From Microbacterium jejuense (GTDB lineage: Bacteria; Actinomycetota; Actinomycetes; Actinomycetales; Microbacteriaceae), in the NCBI RefSeq assembly GCF_019511665.1, contig NZ_JAEUAW010000004.1:124001-188000 (forward strand): a stretch of DNA of 64,000 nt, in the 5' to 3' direction. This document shows, piece after piece, positions 45,308 through 54,500 of the stretch. A model generated the notes under the pieces. The model saw nothing but the letters and a program-made list of their open reading frames with translations. It ran no database searches and was not told the DNA's origin. The first letter of the stretch is position 1; the number at the start of each line of letters is the position of its first letter. The translations under genes were made by a program, and so were the position numbers.

Positions 45308-46090
45308 TCAGCCGGCCACCTCGTGCAGCAGGAACGCCCCGAGGAACCCGATCGTCGCCCACAGGCCGGTGAGCGCGCGCTGCTCGTCGAAGGCCTCGGG
45401 GATCATCGTGTTGCACACCATGGCGAGCAGGCCGCCGGCGGCGATCGTCGTGATGAGCGCGATGAGGCTGGGCGGAGCGGCCTGGAACGCCGCGTATCCC
45501 AGCACCGACGCGATCACGGTGACCACCGCGATGCCGCACCACAGCAGCGCCACGTAGCGCGCGGAGCTTCCACCGCGCTTGAGCGCGGCCGTCGACCCGA
45601 GCCCCTCGGGGAAGTTGCTGATGGCGATCGCCGCGACGATCGGGATGCTGATGCCGCCCTGCAGCACCGAGAGGCCCATCACGATCGATTCGGGGATGCC
45701 GTCGATGAGGGCCCCGACCGCGATCACGAGGCCTGCGCCGCTCGCGGCTCCGGCGGCGCCGGCACGCCGTGCGACGATGCTGGCGCTGCCGTCCCCGTCG
45801 ACCCCGGCGACGGGCTTGCGCTTCTTCGGACGCGAGATGAGCTGATCGGCGACGATGTACAGGATCGCGCCGCCGAGGAACCCCACAGCGGTCGGCACCA
45901 GTCCGCCGTCGTCGGCGGCCTCCTCGACGAGCTCGAACGCGAGCGTCGAGATCAGCACGCCGGCGCCCAGCGCCATGATCCCGGCGACGACGCGCTGCGG
46001 GATGTCGACGAACCATGCCACGCCGGCGCCGACGAGCAGCGTCCCGCCACCGATGAGGCCGCTCAGCGCGGCGAGCCAGAGACCCTCCAT
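45308..46090 (-). CDS. ZIP-family metal transporter
   Basis: The protein has 260 residues and about eight membrane helices. The metal path motifs of ZIP proteins are in ALIDGIPESIVMG (helix IV) and AISNFPEGLGSTAA (helix V). The intracellular loop is basic (RPKKRKPVAG) and not rich in histidine. It should bring divalent metal ions into the cytoplasm or, less likely, release them. It is transcribed ahead of the P1B ATPase gene with a 33-base gap, which suggests co-transcription. The promoter must lie next to or within the repeat array at 46121. Confidence 0.88.
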   Translation of the reverse strand: MEGLWLAALSGLIGGGTLLVGAGVAWFVDIPQRVVAGIMALGAGVLISTLAFELVEEAADDGGLVPTAVGFLGGAILYIVADQLISRPKKRKPVAGVDGDGSASIVARRAGAAGAASGAGLVIAVGALIDGIPESIVMGLSVLQGGISIPIVAAIAISNFPEGLGSTAALKRGGSSARYVALLWCGIAVVTVIASVLGYAAFQAAPPSLIALITTIAAGGLLAMVCNTMIPEAFDEQRALTGLWATIGFLGAFLLHEVAG

Positions 46091-46120
46091 GGCGCCAACC
46101 TACTGGGCAGACCAGGCGGG

Positions 46121-46660
46121 GTCGTTCGTGCGGTCGGGGCGTTTCGTCTCGGGAGTCGGGCGCTCAACGGCCGGGGGTGTGTCGGTCGTTGAGCGGAGGG
46201 CGCTCTGGCGCCCGCAGACGAAACGCGGGCTGGCCCGGGGTTGCTCGTGCGGCCGGGGCGTTTCGTCTCGCTCGTTCCTCGCTCGCTCAACGGCCGGGGA
46301 GGTGGGTGTCGGTCGTTGAGCGGAGGGCGCTCTGGCGCCCGGAGACGAAACGGGGTCTGTCACCGGGGTCGTTCGTGCGGTCGGGGCGTTTCGTCTCGCT
46401 CGTTCCTCGCTCGCTCAACGGCCGGGGGTGGGTGCCGGTCGTTGAGCGGAGGGCGCTCTGGCGCCCGCAGACGAAACGGGGTCTGTCACCGGGGTCGTTC
46501 GTGCGGTCGGGGCGTTTCGTCTCGGGAGTCGATCGCTGAGCGAGGAGCGCCAGCGACGAGACGAAGCGTCCTCGCTCGCTCAACGGCGGGGGTGCGCCGG
46601 TCGTGCTCTCTCGCCCGCGGATGAAACGCCGCGTTTCGCCTTGCTCGCTCAACGGCCGGG
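46121..46660. repeat. Tandem array of paired palindromic repeats
   Basis: No gene is present between 46091 and 46676. About four units of 120-128 bp start at 46121, 46242, 46369 and 46495, each opening with a form of GTCGTTCGTGCGGTCGGG. Each has a forward arm (46139, 46258, 46386, 46512) beginning GCGTTTCGTCTCG and ending CTCAACGGCCGGG, and, in the first three, a reverse arm (46181-46226, 46309-46352, 46435-46478) with centre GGGCGCTCTGGCGCCC. Arm ends are complementary while centres differ, so each unit can fold into a long branched hairpin. Unit four is rearranged, and a short copy ends the array at 46631-46660. Confidence 0.9.
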
Positions 46661-46676
46661 TGCAGTCCCCGCGCCG

Positions 46677-48269
46677 TCACACCCCCGCGGTCTCGCGCGC
46701 CCGCAGGTCCTTGCGGAGGATCTTGCCTGCGCTGGACTTCGGGATCGCGTCCACGAACTCGACGCGGCGCACCTTCTTGTGCGGCGCGACCTGGTCGGCG
46801 ACGAACGCCATGACCTCCTCCTCCGTGAGCCCGGAATCGGGCGCGGCGACGATGAAGGCCTTGGGGATCTCCTGCTTGTCGTCGTCGAGGACGCCGATGA
46901 CGGCGGCATCCATCACCTTCGGATGGCCGAGCAGCAGAGCCTCGAGCTCGGCCGGGGCGATCTGGTAGCCCTTGTACTTGATGAGCTCCTTCACGCGGTC
47001 GACGATCGAGAAGTAGCCGCCCTCGTGGTAGACGGCCACGTCCCCGGTGTGCAGGAACCCGTCGGCGTCGAGCGTCTCGGCCGTCGCCTCGGGCTTGTTG
47101 AGGTAGCCGAGCATGACATTGGGGCCCTTGACCCACAGCTCGCCCGGCTTCGTCATGCCGTCGGGACCGATCTCGGTGATCTCTTCGCCGGTCTCGGTGT
47201 CGACGAGCTTGTTGAGCGTGTTCGGCAGCATGCCGCCCACCGAGCTGACCGGCTCGTCGTCGCGGCCGTAGTACATCGCGTGCGAGACCGGGCTCAGCTC
47301 GCTCATGCCGTAGCCCTGCAGGAAGCGGGCGTGGATGCGGCGCCCGGCGACCTCGGCGGTCTCGCCGTCCAGCGGCGCGGCGCCCGAGAACACGGTGTGC
47401 ACGCTGGAGATGTCGAACTGGTCGACGATCGGGTGCTTGGCCAATGCCACCGCGATCGGCGGTGCGATGTACAGGTACGTGCACTGGTACTTCTGGATGT
47501 TGGTGAGGAACTCGACGAGATCGAACTTCGCCATCGTGACCAGGCTCGCCCGCTTGCGCAGCGCGAGGTTCAGCAGCACCGTCATGCCGTAGATGTGGAA
47601 GAACGGCAGCACCGCCAGCACACGGTCCGACGCGTCGAGGTTCATGTTGGGCACGCACTGGGCGACGTTCGCCACGAGGTTGCGGTGCGACAGCATGACG
47701 CCCTTGGGGATGCCGGTCGTTCCCGACGAGTACGGCAGCACCGCGACGTGCGTCGCCGGGTCGAACGACACCTCCGGCGCCGGCGAGCCCTCGCCCAGCA
47801 GCTCGCGCAGGTTCGCGTGGCCGGCGGCGCCGTCCAGCACGATGACGCGTTCGTGGGGGATGCCGGCGGCCTCGGCAGCCGCGGCGGCCTGGGGGAGGAG
47901 GGGGCTGACCGTCACGAGCCATGTGGCCCCGGCATCCCTCACCTGCTTCTCGATCTCGCCCGCCGTGTACAGGGAGTTGATCGTCGTCACCGTCGCGCCG
48001 GCGCGCAGGATGCCGTGGAACACCGTCGCGAACGCGGGCACGTTCGGGCACAGCAGCCCCACGACGGTGTCGAGGCCGACCCCGCGCGCCGCGAGCGCCC
48101 CGGCGAACAGGTCGATCTGCATCCGCAGCGCGCCGTACGTCGTCTCGGCGCCCGTGGCGGGGTCGATGAGGGCGACACGGCCGAGGTCCTCGTCCGTCAG
48201 CGTCGCGAACAGGTAGTCGTAGACGCTGAGCTCAGGGATCTCGACATCGGGGTGGGTACTGGTGAACAC
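46677..48269 (-). CDS. Acyl-CoA synthetase, 4-coumarate-CoA ligase type
   Basis: The protein has 530 residues. It is an ANL-family enzyme forming an acyl-adenylate and then the CoA thioester. Core motifs are PYSSGTTGIPKGVMLSH near 180, LQGYGMSELSPVSH, GELWVKGPNVMLGYLN, the hinge region VDRVKELIKYKGYQIAPAE and the catalytic lysine in PKSSAGKILRKDL at the end. The overall type is that of aromatic or medium-chain acid ligases. The start is GTG 48269 behind AAAGGAGAT, better than the upstream ATGs. It is monocistronic, ending just beside the repeat array. The acid substrate is unknown. Confidence 0.91.
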   Translation of the reverse strand: MFTSTHPDVEIPELSVYDYLFATLTDEDLGRVALIDPATGAETTYGALRMQIDLFAGALAARGVGLDTVVGLLCPNVPAFATVFHGILRAGATVTTINSLYTAGEIEKQVRDAGATWLVTVSPLLPQAAAAAEAAGIPHERVIVLDGAAGHANLRELLGEGSPAPEVSFDPATHVAVLPYSSGTTGIPKGVMLSHRNLVANVAQCVPNMNLDASDRVLAVLPFFHIYGMTVLLNLALRKRASLVTMAKFDLVEFLTNIQKYQCTYLYIAPPIAVALAKHPIVDQFDISSVHTVFSGAAPLDGETAEVAGRRIHARFLQGYGMSELSPVSHAMYYGRDDEPVSSVGGMLPNTLNKLVDTETGEEITEIGPDGMTKPGELWVKGPNVMLGYLNKPEATAETLDADGFLHTGDVAVYHEGGYFSIVDRVKELIKYKGYQIAPAELEALLLGHPKVMDAAVIGVLDDDKQEIPKAFIVAAPDSGLTEEEVMAFVADQVAPHKKVRRVEFVDAIPKSSAGKILRKDLRARETAGV

Positions 48270-48374
48270 CGGATCTCCTTTGATCGGTAGGGGTCGCGCA
48301 GCGCGGCGTGCGCCCATCATGCCACTTCGTCGCGGCAATGTGGAACGCGATCCCCGATCCGGTGGAACGCAGTG

Positions 48375-49454
48375 TCAGGCGAGCACGGCCTGGCGCCCGC
48401 CGGTGGCGAGACGCTCGGCGGCGAGGCCCTCGGCGGCCTCCAGCGGCGTCACGCCGCGCGCCTCGGCCTCGTCGAAGATGCGGCGCACCGTGTCGCCGAT
48501 CTGCGCGACGCGGCCCATGATCTCGGCCCGCGTGCCGCGCTGCTTCGCCTCGAGGTCGAGATAGATCACGCCGCCCGCGTTAACGACGAAGTCGGGGGCG
48601 TAGAGGATGCCGCGCCCGGCGAGCCGCGACGCGCCGCTGTGGTCAGCCAGCGGGTTGTTCGCGGGGCCGCACACCGCCTTCGTGTCGAGCGCGTCGATGA
48701 CCTCGTCGGTGAGGAGGCCGCCGATGCCGGCGGGCACGAACACATCGGCCGGCACCAGGTGCTCCGAGCCGGGCTCCGCCCACGCGGCGCCCAGTTCGAC
48801 CGCGAGGTCGCGCTTGGCGGGGTTGACGTCGGTCACGGTCAGGTGCGCGCCCTCGGCCGACAGACGCACGGCCAGACGGCTGCCGACCTGGCCGAGGCCC
48901 GAGATCGTGATGCGACGACCGGCGACGTCGGCCGTGCCGGTGACGCGTTCCAGCGTCGCCCGGAGCGACTCGTACACGCCGAGGCTCGTGGGGCCGGCCG
49001 GCTCACCCGATCCGCCCACCGCGTCGGGCAGTCCGACGACGTGCTCGGTGCGCTCGCGGACGACGAGCATGTCGTCCGTGGTCGAACCCACGTCCTCCGC
49101 GGTGCGATACAGGCCGTGCAGCGACTCGACGGCGTCGCCGAGGTCGAGGAAGGCCGCACGGCGGCGGTCGTCGTCGAGCACTGTGCCCGGCGGCAGGGCG
49201 ATGACGGATTTGCCGCCGCCCGCGTCGAGTCCTGCGGCCGCGTTCTTGAGCGTCATCGCGGCCGACAGCCGCAGCGCGTCGCCGAGCGCGTCGCTCCAGT
49301 GCGGGTAGCTCCACAGCCGTGCGCCGCCGAGGGCCGAGCCGAGCACCGACGAGTGCAGCGCCACCGTGATGAACAGACCGCTCCGTCGCCCCGTGATCAC
49401 CTCCACCCGTTCGTGCGCGAAATCGGGGAGGGGCAGGGTCGGCGTGTGCGTCAT
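48375..49454 (-). CDS. Leu/Phe/Val-type amino-acid dehydrogenase
   Basis: The protein has 359 residues. It deaminates a branched or aromatic amino acid to the keto acid with NAD+. AAAGLDAGGGKSVIALPPG carries the catalytic lysine, VGSTTDDMLVV follows, ISGLGQVGSRLAVRLSAEG is the NAD turn, and YAPDFVVNAGGVI is conserved in the Glu/Leu/Phe/Val family. The length fits leucine or valine dehydrogenase rather than glutamate dehydrogenase. ATG 49454 has GAAGGAAG upstream. Exact substrate preference cannot be read. Confidence 0.9.
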   Translation of the reverse strand: MTHTPTLPLPDFAHERVEVITGRRSGLFITVALHSSVLGSALGGARLWSYPHWSDALGDALRLSAAMTLKNAAAGLDAGGGKSVIALPPGTVLDDDRRRAAFLDLGDAVESLHGLYRTAEDVGSTTDDMLVVRERTEHVVGLPDAVGGSGEPAGPTSLGVYESLRATLERVTGTADVAGRRITISGLGQVGSRLAVRLSAEGAHLTVTDVNPAKRDLAVELGAAWAEPGSEHLVPADVFVPAGIGGLLTDEVIDALDTKAVCGPANNPLADHSGASRLAGRGILYAPDFVVNAGGVIYLDLEAKQRGTRAEIMGRVAQIGDTVRRIFDEAEARGVTPLEAAEGLAAERLATGGRQAVLA

Positions 49455-49791
49455 CGCGGTGCTTCCTTCGGCGGGCTTCGTGGGCCGCGGGGTGTGCTGC
49501 GGGTGCGGGTGGCGTGTCGCAGCGGACGCCGCTGCGTTGCGGCATCCACTCTCATTCCACACCGGAGCGGCGGATTGTTCAACCGTGCGCGCAGCGAGTG
49601 CGCAGAGTGCTCGGCCGCCCGGGTGATTCGACGGTGGTCTTGCGCACAATCGTGCAGGATTGCAGGCACAACGGGGCGAGCGGGGCTTCGCGCCGGAATC
49701 CGACCGCGACGCGGGCGGCGTGCCGGCATCCGTGCGCGTAACCGTGCGAGGCGGCGCACGGCTCGATCACGCCGCTGGCTATGCTGTGGCC
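49455..49791. other. Intergenic region between divergent dehydrogenase and YbaK genes
   Basis: There is no gene that I can support. It holds the promoters of both flanking genes. TATGCT at 49780-49785 lies six bases before GTG 49792, a leaderless start for the YbaK gene. Around 49643-49672, TTGCGCACAATCGTGCAGG has partial dyad symmetry (TGCGCAC/GTGCA) and may be a regulator site. Nothing else is seen. Confidence 0.5.
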
Positions 49792-50265
49792 GTGACCGTC
49801 CTCCCCGCGCGCAGCCAGCTCGTCCATGACGCCCTCCGTGCCGCCGGGATCGCCGGCGACATCGTCGTGCTTCCGGATGCCGCCTCCACGGCGGTCCTGG
49901 CCGCCGAGGCGCTGGGAGTCGAGGTCGGCGCGATCGCGAACAGCCTCGTCTTCATGAGCGATGGCGAGCCGCTTCTCGTGATGACGAGCGGTGCCCACCG
50001 CGTCGACACCGCCGCGCTCGCCGAGCGGCTGGGGCGCGGCAGGATCCAGCGCGCGAATCCCGACCAGGTGCGCGAGGCCACCGGGCAGGCCATCGGCGGC
50101 GTCGCCCCCACCGGCCACCCCGCACCCCTCACGACGATCGTCGACGAGGAGCTCGCGCGCTACCCCGAGATCTGGGCGGCGGGCGGCACTCCGCACACGG
50201 TGTTCCCGCTGACCTACGACGAGCTCGTGGGCCTCACCGGCGGCACCGTGGCCAAGGTCGACTGA
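49792..50265 (+). CDS. YbaK/EbsC-family aminoacyl-tRNA deacylase-like protein
   Basis: The protein has 157 residues, the usual size. The family hydrolyses mischarged tRNA in trans (for example Cys-tRNA-Pro by YbaK). VEVGAIANSLVFMSDGEPLLVMTSGAHRVD, here residues 42-71, contains the conserved lysine-poor strand region, and EATGQAIGGVAPTGHP is the typical GxxPxGH loop. GTG 49792 is chosen because of the -10 box six bases upstream. It ends seven bases from the convergent IclR gene. The tRNA target is unknown. Confidence 0.88.
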   Translation: MTVLPARSQLVHDALRAAGIAGDIVVLPDAASTAVLAAEALGVEVGAIANSLVFMSDGEPLLVMTSGAHRVDTAALAERLGRGRIQRANPDQVREATGQAIGGVAPTGHPAPLTTIVDEELARYPEIWAAGGTPHTVFPLTYDELVGLTGGTVAKVD

Positions 50266-50271
50266 GCCGCT

Positions 50272-51072
50272 TCAGGCCGGAGTCGGCCGTGCGCGTCCGA
50301 TGCGCCGCTCGAGCTCGCCGGCGGCAGCGCCCGCCCGTTCGGCGAGCTCGCCCGCACGGGCGTCGTCGGGACTGTCGGCCTGGGCGGGCCACGTGAGCGC
50401 GATCGCGGCAGCGGGCCAGCCGGTGTGATCGCGCACGGCGACGCCCACCGAGCGCATGCCCAGGGTCACCTCTCCGTCCTCCTCGGCGAACGCGCGGGAG
50501 CGGACCTCCCGCAGGAGCTCGCGCAGCTCGGCCGGCCGCCGGGGTCCGCGTCCTGTCCGGTCGGCGAAGGCCGCCGCATCCGGGAACAGCGCCCGCACCT
50601 GCTCGGCGGGGAGGGCGGCCAGCATCGCGCGTCCGGTCGCGGTGAGGTGCGCGGGAAGCCGCACGCCCACGTCGGTCACGAGAGCGGGCCGCCGGGGTGC
50701 GCGCTCTTCGACGATGTACAGCACGTCCCGCCCGTGCATGACGGCGAGGTGCGCGCTCTCGCCGGTGCGGTCTGCGAGCTCGGCGAGCACGGGGCGTCCC
50801 AGCCGGGCCAGCGGCTCCTGCCGCGAGTAGCCGCCGGCGAGCTCGAACGCCGCGAGCCCCAGTCCCCACCGGCGGTCCTCGGGCAGGTGCACGACGAACT
50901 GGTGCTGCTGCAGCGTCGTGAGCAGGTGGTACACCGTCGACCGCGGGATGCCGAGGGCCGTGGCGATCGTGCGCGCGGGAGCGGGGCCCCGCTGCCGTGC
51001 CAGGAACGACAGGATCCGCAGCGTGTGGTCGGCCGCCGGCACCTGCGGTCGTGCGTCTGGGATCACAGACAC
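50272..51072 (-). CDS. IclR-family regulator, probable control of hut genes
   Basis: The protein has 266 residues. The winged helix at 10-75 (HTLRILSFLARQRG, RTIATALGIPRSTVYHLLTTL) is followed by the IclR effector domain (LGRPVLAELADRTGESAHLA, LPAHLTATGRAMLAAL). It is divergent from hutH with 52 bases between starts, so it most likely regulates histidine degradation, with urocanate or histidine as ligand by analogy to other Hut regulators. GTG 51072 is taken as start; in-frame codons further upstream run into hutH. Confidence 0.87.
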   Translation of the reverse strand: MSVIPDARPQVPAADHTLRILSFLARQRGPAPARTIATALGIPRSTVYHLLTTLQQHQFVVHLPEDRRWGLGLAAFELAGGYSRQEPLARLGRPVLAELADRTGESAHLAVMHGRDVLYIVEERAPRRPALVTDVGVRLPAHLTATGRAMLAALPAEQVRALFPDAAAFADRTGRGPRRPAELRELLREVRSRAFAEEDGEVTLGMRSVGVAVRDHTGWPAAAIALTWPAQADSPDDARAGELAERAGAAAGELERRIGRARPTPA

Positions 51073-51124
51073 AGGATGCCACGACCCGCTGTTCGACGGC
51101 AGCCCGGCGGTGTGGAATCGAGCC

Positions 51125-52726
51125 ATGATCGCTGAGTCCTCCGTCATCGTCGGCGCCGCACCCCTGCGCCCCGAGGACGTCGTCGCCGTCGCCCGTCACG
51201 ACGCCCGCGTCGAGATCGCCCCCGAGGCGCTCGAACGCGTCGCCGCCGCGCGTGCCCTCGTGGAGGGCCTGGCCGACGACCCCGAGCCGCACTACGGCAT
51301 CTCGACCGGGTTCGGTGCGCTCGCGACCACCTTCATCGCGCCCGAGCGGCGGCGGCAGCTGCAGGCGAGCCTCATCCGCTCGCACGCCGCCGGCACAGGC
51401 CCCGAGGTCGAGCGGGAGGTCGTGCGCGCCCTCATGCTGCTGCGGCTGCAGACCCTGGCGACCGGCCACACGGGGGTGCGCCCGATCGTCGTCGAGACGT
51501 ACGCCGCGATGCTCAACGCCGGCATCACCCCCATCGTCCGCGAATACGGCTCGCTCGGCTGCTCGGGCGACCTCGCTCCGCTGTCGCATGTCGCGCTCGC
51601 CGCGATGGGCGAGGGTCGCGTGCACGTGCTTCGACAGGCTCAGCAACCGGAACAGGCGGTGGAGATGGACGCCGCCGACGCGCTGGGTGCGGCATCCATC
51701 GCTCCGCTCGTGCTGCGCGAGAAGGAGGGTCTCGCCCTCATCAACGGGACGGACGGCATGCTCGGGATGCTGCTGCTCGGCCTGCACGACCTCTCCGTGC
51801 TGCTCGACACGGCCGATGTCGCGGCGGGCATGTCGGTGGAGTCGCAGCTCGGCACCGACGCGGTGTTCGCCGCCGACCTGCAGGCGCTGCGCCCGCAGGC
51901 GGGGCAGGCCGTGTCGGCGGCGAACCTGCGCACCGTGCTCGCGGGGTCGCCGATCGTCGCGTCGCACCGCGACCCGGCCGTGTGCACGCGCGTGCAGGAC
52001 GCGTACTCGCTGCGGTGCTCGCCGCAGGTGCATGGCGCAGCCCGCGACACCGCCGACCACGCGCGGATGATCGCGGAGCGTGAGCTCGCGGCGGCCGTCG
52101 ACAACCCCGTCATCACCGACGACGGGCGCGTCGAATCCAACGGCAACTTCCACGGTGCGCCGATCGCGTACGTGCTCGACTTCCTGGCGATCGCGGTGGC
52201 GGACGTGGCGAGCATCTCGGAGCGGCGCACCGATCGCGCGCTCGATCCCGCCCGCAGCAACGGCCTGCCGCCGTTCCTCGCCCACGAGGTGGGCGTCGAC
52301 TCCGGCCTCATGATCGCGCAGTACGCCGCCGCCGGAATCGTGTCCGAGCTCAAGCGACTGGCCGTGCCGGCATCCGTCGACTCCATCCCGTCGTCGGCGA
52401 TGCAGGAGGATCACGTCTCGATGGGCTGGGCCGCCGCCCGCAAGCTCCGTCGCGCCCTCGACGGCCTTGCGCGTGTGCTGGCGATCGAGGTGCTGACCGC
52501 CGCCCGCGCGCTCGACCTGCGCGCCCCGCTGCAGCCGGGCGCCGCCACCGGCGCGGTGCGCGAGCTCGTCCGCGGGACGGGCGTCGCGGGTCCCGGACCC
52601 GACCGCTTCCTGTCGCCCGAGATGGAGGCCGTGGCCGCGCTCGTCGCGTCCGGCGCCGTCGCGCGGGCGGCCCTGAAGCCCGTGGCTGCGGCATCCACTT
52701 CCGCTTCGCCGGATCGGGAGATCTGA
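51125..52726 (+). CDS. hutH: Histidine ammonia-lyase
   Basis: The protein has 533 residues. It releases ammonia from histidine to give urocanate. The MIO cofactor site reads GCSGDLAPLSH with C146-S147-G148, so the usual Ala-Ser-Gly triad is Cys-Ser-Gly. YGISTGFGAL and NGNFHG (substrate site) are intact. Residues 169-176, LRQAQQPE, come from a short repeat (CTTCGACAGGCTCAGCAACC) lying in a loop where HutH proteins vary. The length is a little above the family norm. First gene of hutH-hutU-orf-hutI. Confidence 0.95.
   Translation: MIAESSVIVGAAPLRPEDVVAVARHDARVEIAPEALERVAAARALVEGLADDPEPHYGISTGFGALATTFIAPERRRQLQASLIRSHAAGTGPEVEREVVRALMLLRLQTLATGHTGVRPIVVETYAAMLNAGITPIVREYGSLGCSGDLAPLSHVALAAMGEGRVHVLRQAQQPEQAVEMDAADALGAASIAPLVLREKEGLALINGTDGMLGMLLLGLHDLSVLLDTADVAAGMSVESQLGTDAVFAADLQALRPQAGQAVSAANLRTVLAGSPIVASHRDPAVCTRVQDAYSLRCSPQVHGAARDTADHARMIAERELAAAVDNPVITDDGRVESNGNFHGAPIAYVLDFLAIAVADVASISERRTDRALDPARSNGLPPFLAHEVGVDSGLMIAQYAAAGIVSELKRLAVPASVDSIPSSAMQEDHVSMGWAAARKLRRALDGLARVLAIEVLTAARALDLRAPLQPGAATGAVRELVRGTGVAGPGPDRFLSPEMEAVAALVASGAVARAALKPVAAASTSASPDREI
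51629..51650 (+). repeat. CTTCGACAGGCTCAGCAACC repeat inside hutH
   Basis: The copy lies in frame and reads LRQAQQPE. I recognise this type of sequence as a dispersed repeat of high-GC actinobacteria. No second copy is seen in the window, so its repeat nature rests on recollection. Confidence 0.5.
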
Positions 52727-52780
52727 CGGATGCAGGACGAAAACGCGCACAAGATCCTGTCTTCGCCAGATCTCCTGATC
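52712..52780. other. Inverted repeat between hutH and hutU
   Basis: GATCGGGAGATCTG (52712-52725, the end of hutH) and CAGATCTCCTGATC (52767-52780) pair at 13 of 14 positions across 41 bases. The hairpin would sequester the intergenic mRNA, just 30 bases before the hutU start. It may set the hutH/hutU expression ratio. Confidence 0.6.
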
Positions 52781-52810
52781 TCGGCAGCCCAACGGAGGGA
52801 AACGACCGAC

Positions 52811-54496
52811 ATGAACCCCGGCACCGCCCACACGACACCCCGCACCGTCCGCGCCCCGCGCGGCGCCGAGCGCACCGCCAAGAGCTGGGGCGCCGAGGCC
52901 GCCAAGCGCATGCTGATGAACAACCTCGACCCGGAGGTCGCCGAGCATCCCGAGGACCTCGTCGTCTACGGCGGCACCGGCCGCGCCGCGCGCAGCTGGG
53001 AGGCCTTCGACGCCATCGTGCGCACGCTCGACGAGCTCGAGCCCGACGAGACGCTGCTCGTGCAGTCCGGCAAGCCGGTCGGCGTGTTCCGCACGCACGA
53101 GTGGGCGCCGCGGGTGCTCATCGCGAACTCGAACCTCGTCGGGGACTGGGCGACGTGGCCCGAGTTCCGCCGCCTCGAATCGCTCGGGCTCACGATGTAC
53201 GGCCAGATGACCGCCGGCTCATGGATCTACATCGGCACGCAGGGCATCCTGCAGGGCACGTACGAGACGTTCGCTGCGGTCGCGCGTTCGCTCGGGCGCG
53301 ACGACCTGTCGGGCACGCTCACCCTGACCGGCGGCGCCGGCGGGATGGGCGGCGCGCAACCGCTCGCGGTGACGCTCAACGGGGGAGCCGTGCTCATCGT
53401 CGACGTCGACGAGTCGCGCCTGGCCCGCCGCGTCGAGCACGGGTACCTCGACGAGTACACGACCGACCTCGATGCCGCCCTGGCCCGCGTCGTCGCCGCG
53501 AAGGCAGCCGGTGAGGCGCTCAGCGTCGGCGTCGTCGGCAATGCCGCCGAGGTGTTCGCCGACGTCCTGCTCCGACAGCAGGCGGGCGAGTTCACAGTCG
53601 ACATCGTCACCGATCAGACGAGCGCGCACGATCCGCTGGCGTACCTTCCGGTGGGCATCGCCTTCGAGGACTGGAAGGCCGAGGCATCCCGCGATCCCGA
53701 GGCCTTCACCGCGCGTGCCCGCGGGAGCATGGCCAAGCACGTGGCGGCGATGGTGGGGTTCCAGGATGCCGGAGCCGAGGTCTTCGACTACGGCAACTCG
53801 ATCCGCGCCGAAGCCCAGCTCGGCGGCTTCGACCGTGCCTTCGCGTTCCCGGGCTTCGTGCCGGCGTACATCCGGCCACAGTTCGCGGAGGGCCGCGGAC
53901 CGTTCCGCTGGGTCGCGCTGTCGGGCGATCCCGACGACATCCGCAAGACCGACGAGGCTGTCAAGGCGCTGTTCCCCGACAACGCGGGGCTGGTCCGCTG
54001 GCTCGACAAGGCCGGCAACGCCGTGCACTTCGAGGGACTCCCGGCCCGCATCTGCTGGCTCGGCTACAAGGAGCGGCACCTCGCGGGCCTGAAGTTCAAC
54101 GAGATGGTGGCCTCGGGCGAGCTCGCCGGCCCGATCGTGATCGGCCGCGACCACCTCGACGCCGGCTCGGTCGCGTCGCCGTACCGCGAGACGGAGGCGA
54201 TGGCCGACGGCTCGGACGCGATCGCCGACTGGCCGCTGCTGAACGCCCTGCTCAACACCGCGTCGGGCGCGTCGTGGGTGTCGATCCACCACGGCGGAGG
54301 CGTCGGCATCGGGCGCAGCATCCACGCCGGCCAGGTGACCGTCGCCGACGGCACGCCGCTGGCCGCCGAGAAGCTGGAGCGCGTGCTCACGAACGACCCG
54401 GGCACCGGCGTCATGCGCCACGTGGACGCCGGCTACGACCGCGCCAAGGAGGTCGCCCGCGAGCGCGGCCTCCAGGTGCCGATGCTGGAACAGTGA
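52811..54496 (+). CDS. hutU: Urocanate hydratase
   Basis: The protein has 561 residues. It hydrates urocanate to imidazolonepropionate with tightly bound NAD+. [14 protein letters not shown] and [14 protein letters not shown] at the start, [16 protein letters not shown] (NAD turn), and [20 protein letters not shown] near the end are hallmark segments. ATG 52811 has GGAGGG ten bases upstream and gives the usual N-terminus; ATG 52730 would add a repeat-derived extension. It follows hutH after a hairpin-forming gap. Confidence 0.96.
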   Translation: MNPGTAHTTPRTVRAPRGAERTAKSWGAEAAKRMLMNNLDPEVAEHPEDLVVYGGTGRAARSWEAFDAIVRTLDELEPDETLLVQSGKPVGVFRTHEWAPRVLIANSNLVGDWATWPEFRRLESLGLTMYGQMTAGSWIYIGTQGILQGTYETFAAVARSLGRDDLSGTLTLTGGAGGMGGAQPLAVTLNGGAVLIVDVDESRLARRVEHGYLDEYTTDLDAALARVVAAKAAGEALSVGVVGNAAEVFADVLLRQQAGEFTVDIVTDQTSAHDPLAYLPVGIAFEDWKAEASRDPEAFTARARGSMAKHVAAMVGFQDAGAEVFDYGNSIRAEAQLGGFDRAFAFPGFVPAYIRPQFAEGRGPFRWVALSGDPDDIRKTDEAVKALFPDNAGLVRWLDKAGNAVHFEGLPARICWLGYKERHLAGLKFNEMVASGELAGPIVIGRDHLDAGSVASPYRETEAMADGSDAIADWPLLNALLNTASGASWVSIHHGGGVGIGRSIHAGQVTVADGTPLAAEKLERVLTNDPGTGVMRHVDAGYDRAKEVARERGLQVPMLEQ

Positions 54497-54500
54497 CGTC

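Noticed and set aside
42455-46192. Open frame of 1245 codons on the plus strand
   Set aside because: It crosses the MFS gene in another frame and then the opposite strand of the P-type ATPase and ZIP genes; a GC-bias shadow.
46121-46660. CRISPR array
   Set aside because: Units are 120-128 bp, internally palindromic, with no unique spacers of constant length and no cas genes.
49514-49741. 75-codon frame between the dehydrogenase and YbaK genes
   Set aside because: No family resemblance, no ribosome site, and it covers the promoter region of both divergent genes.
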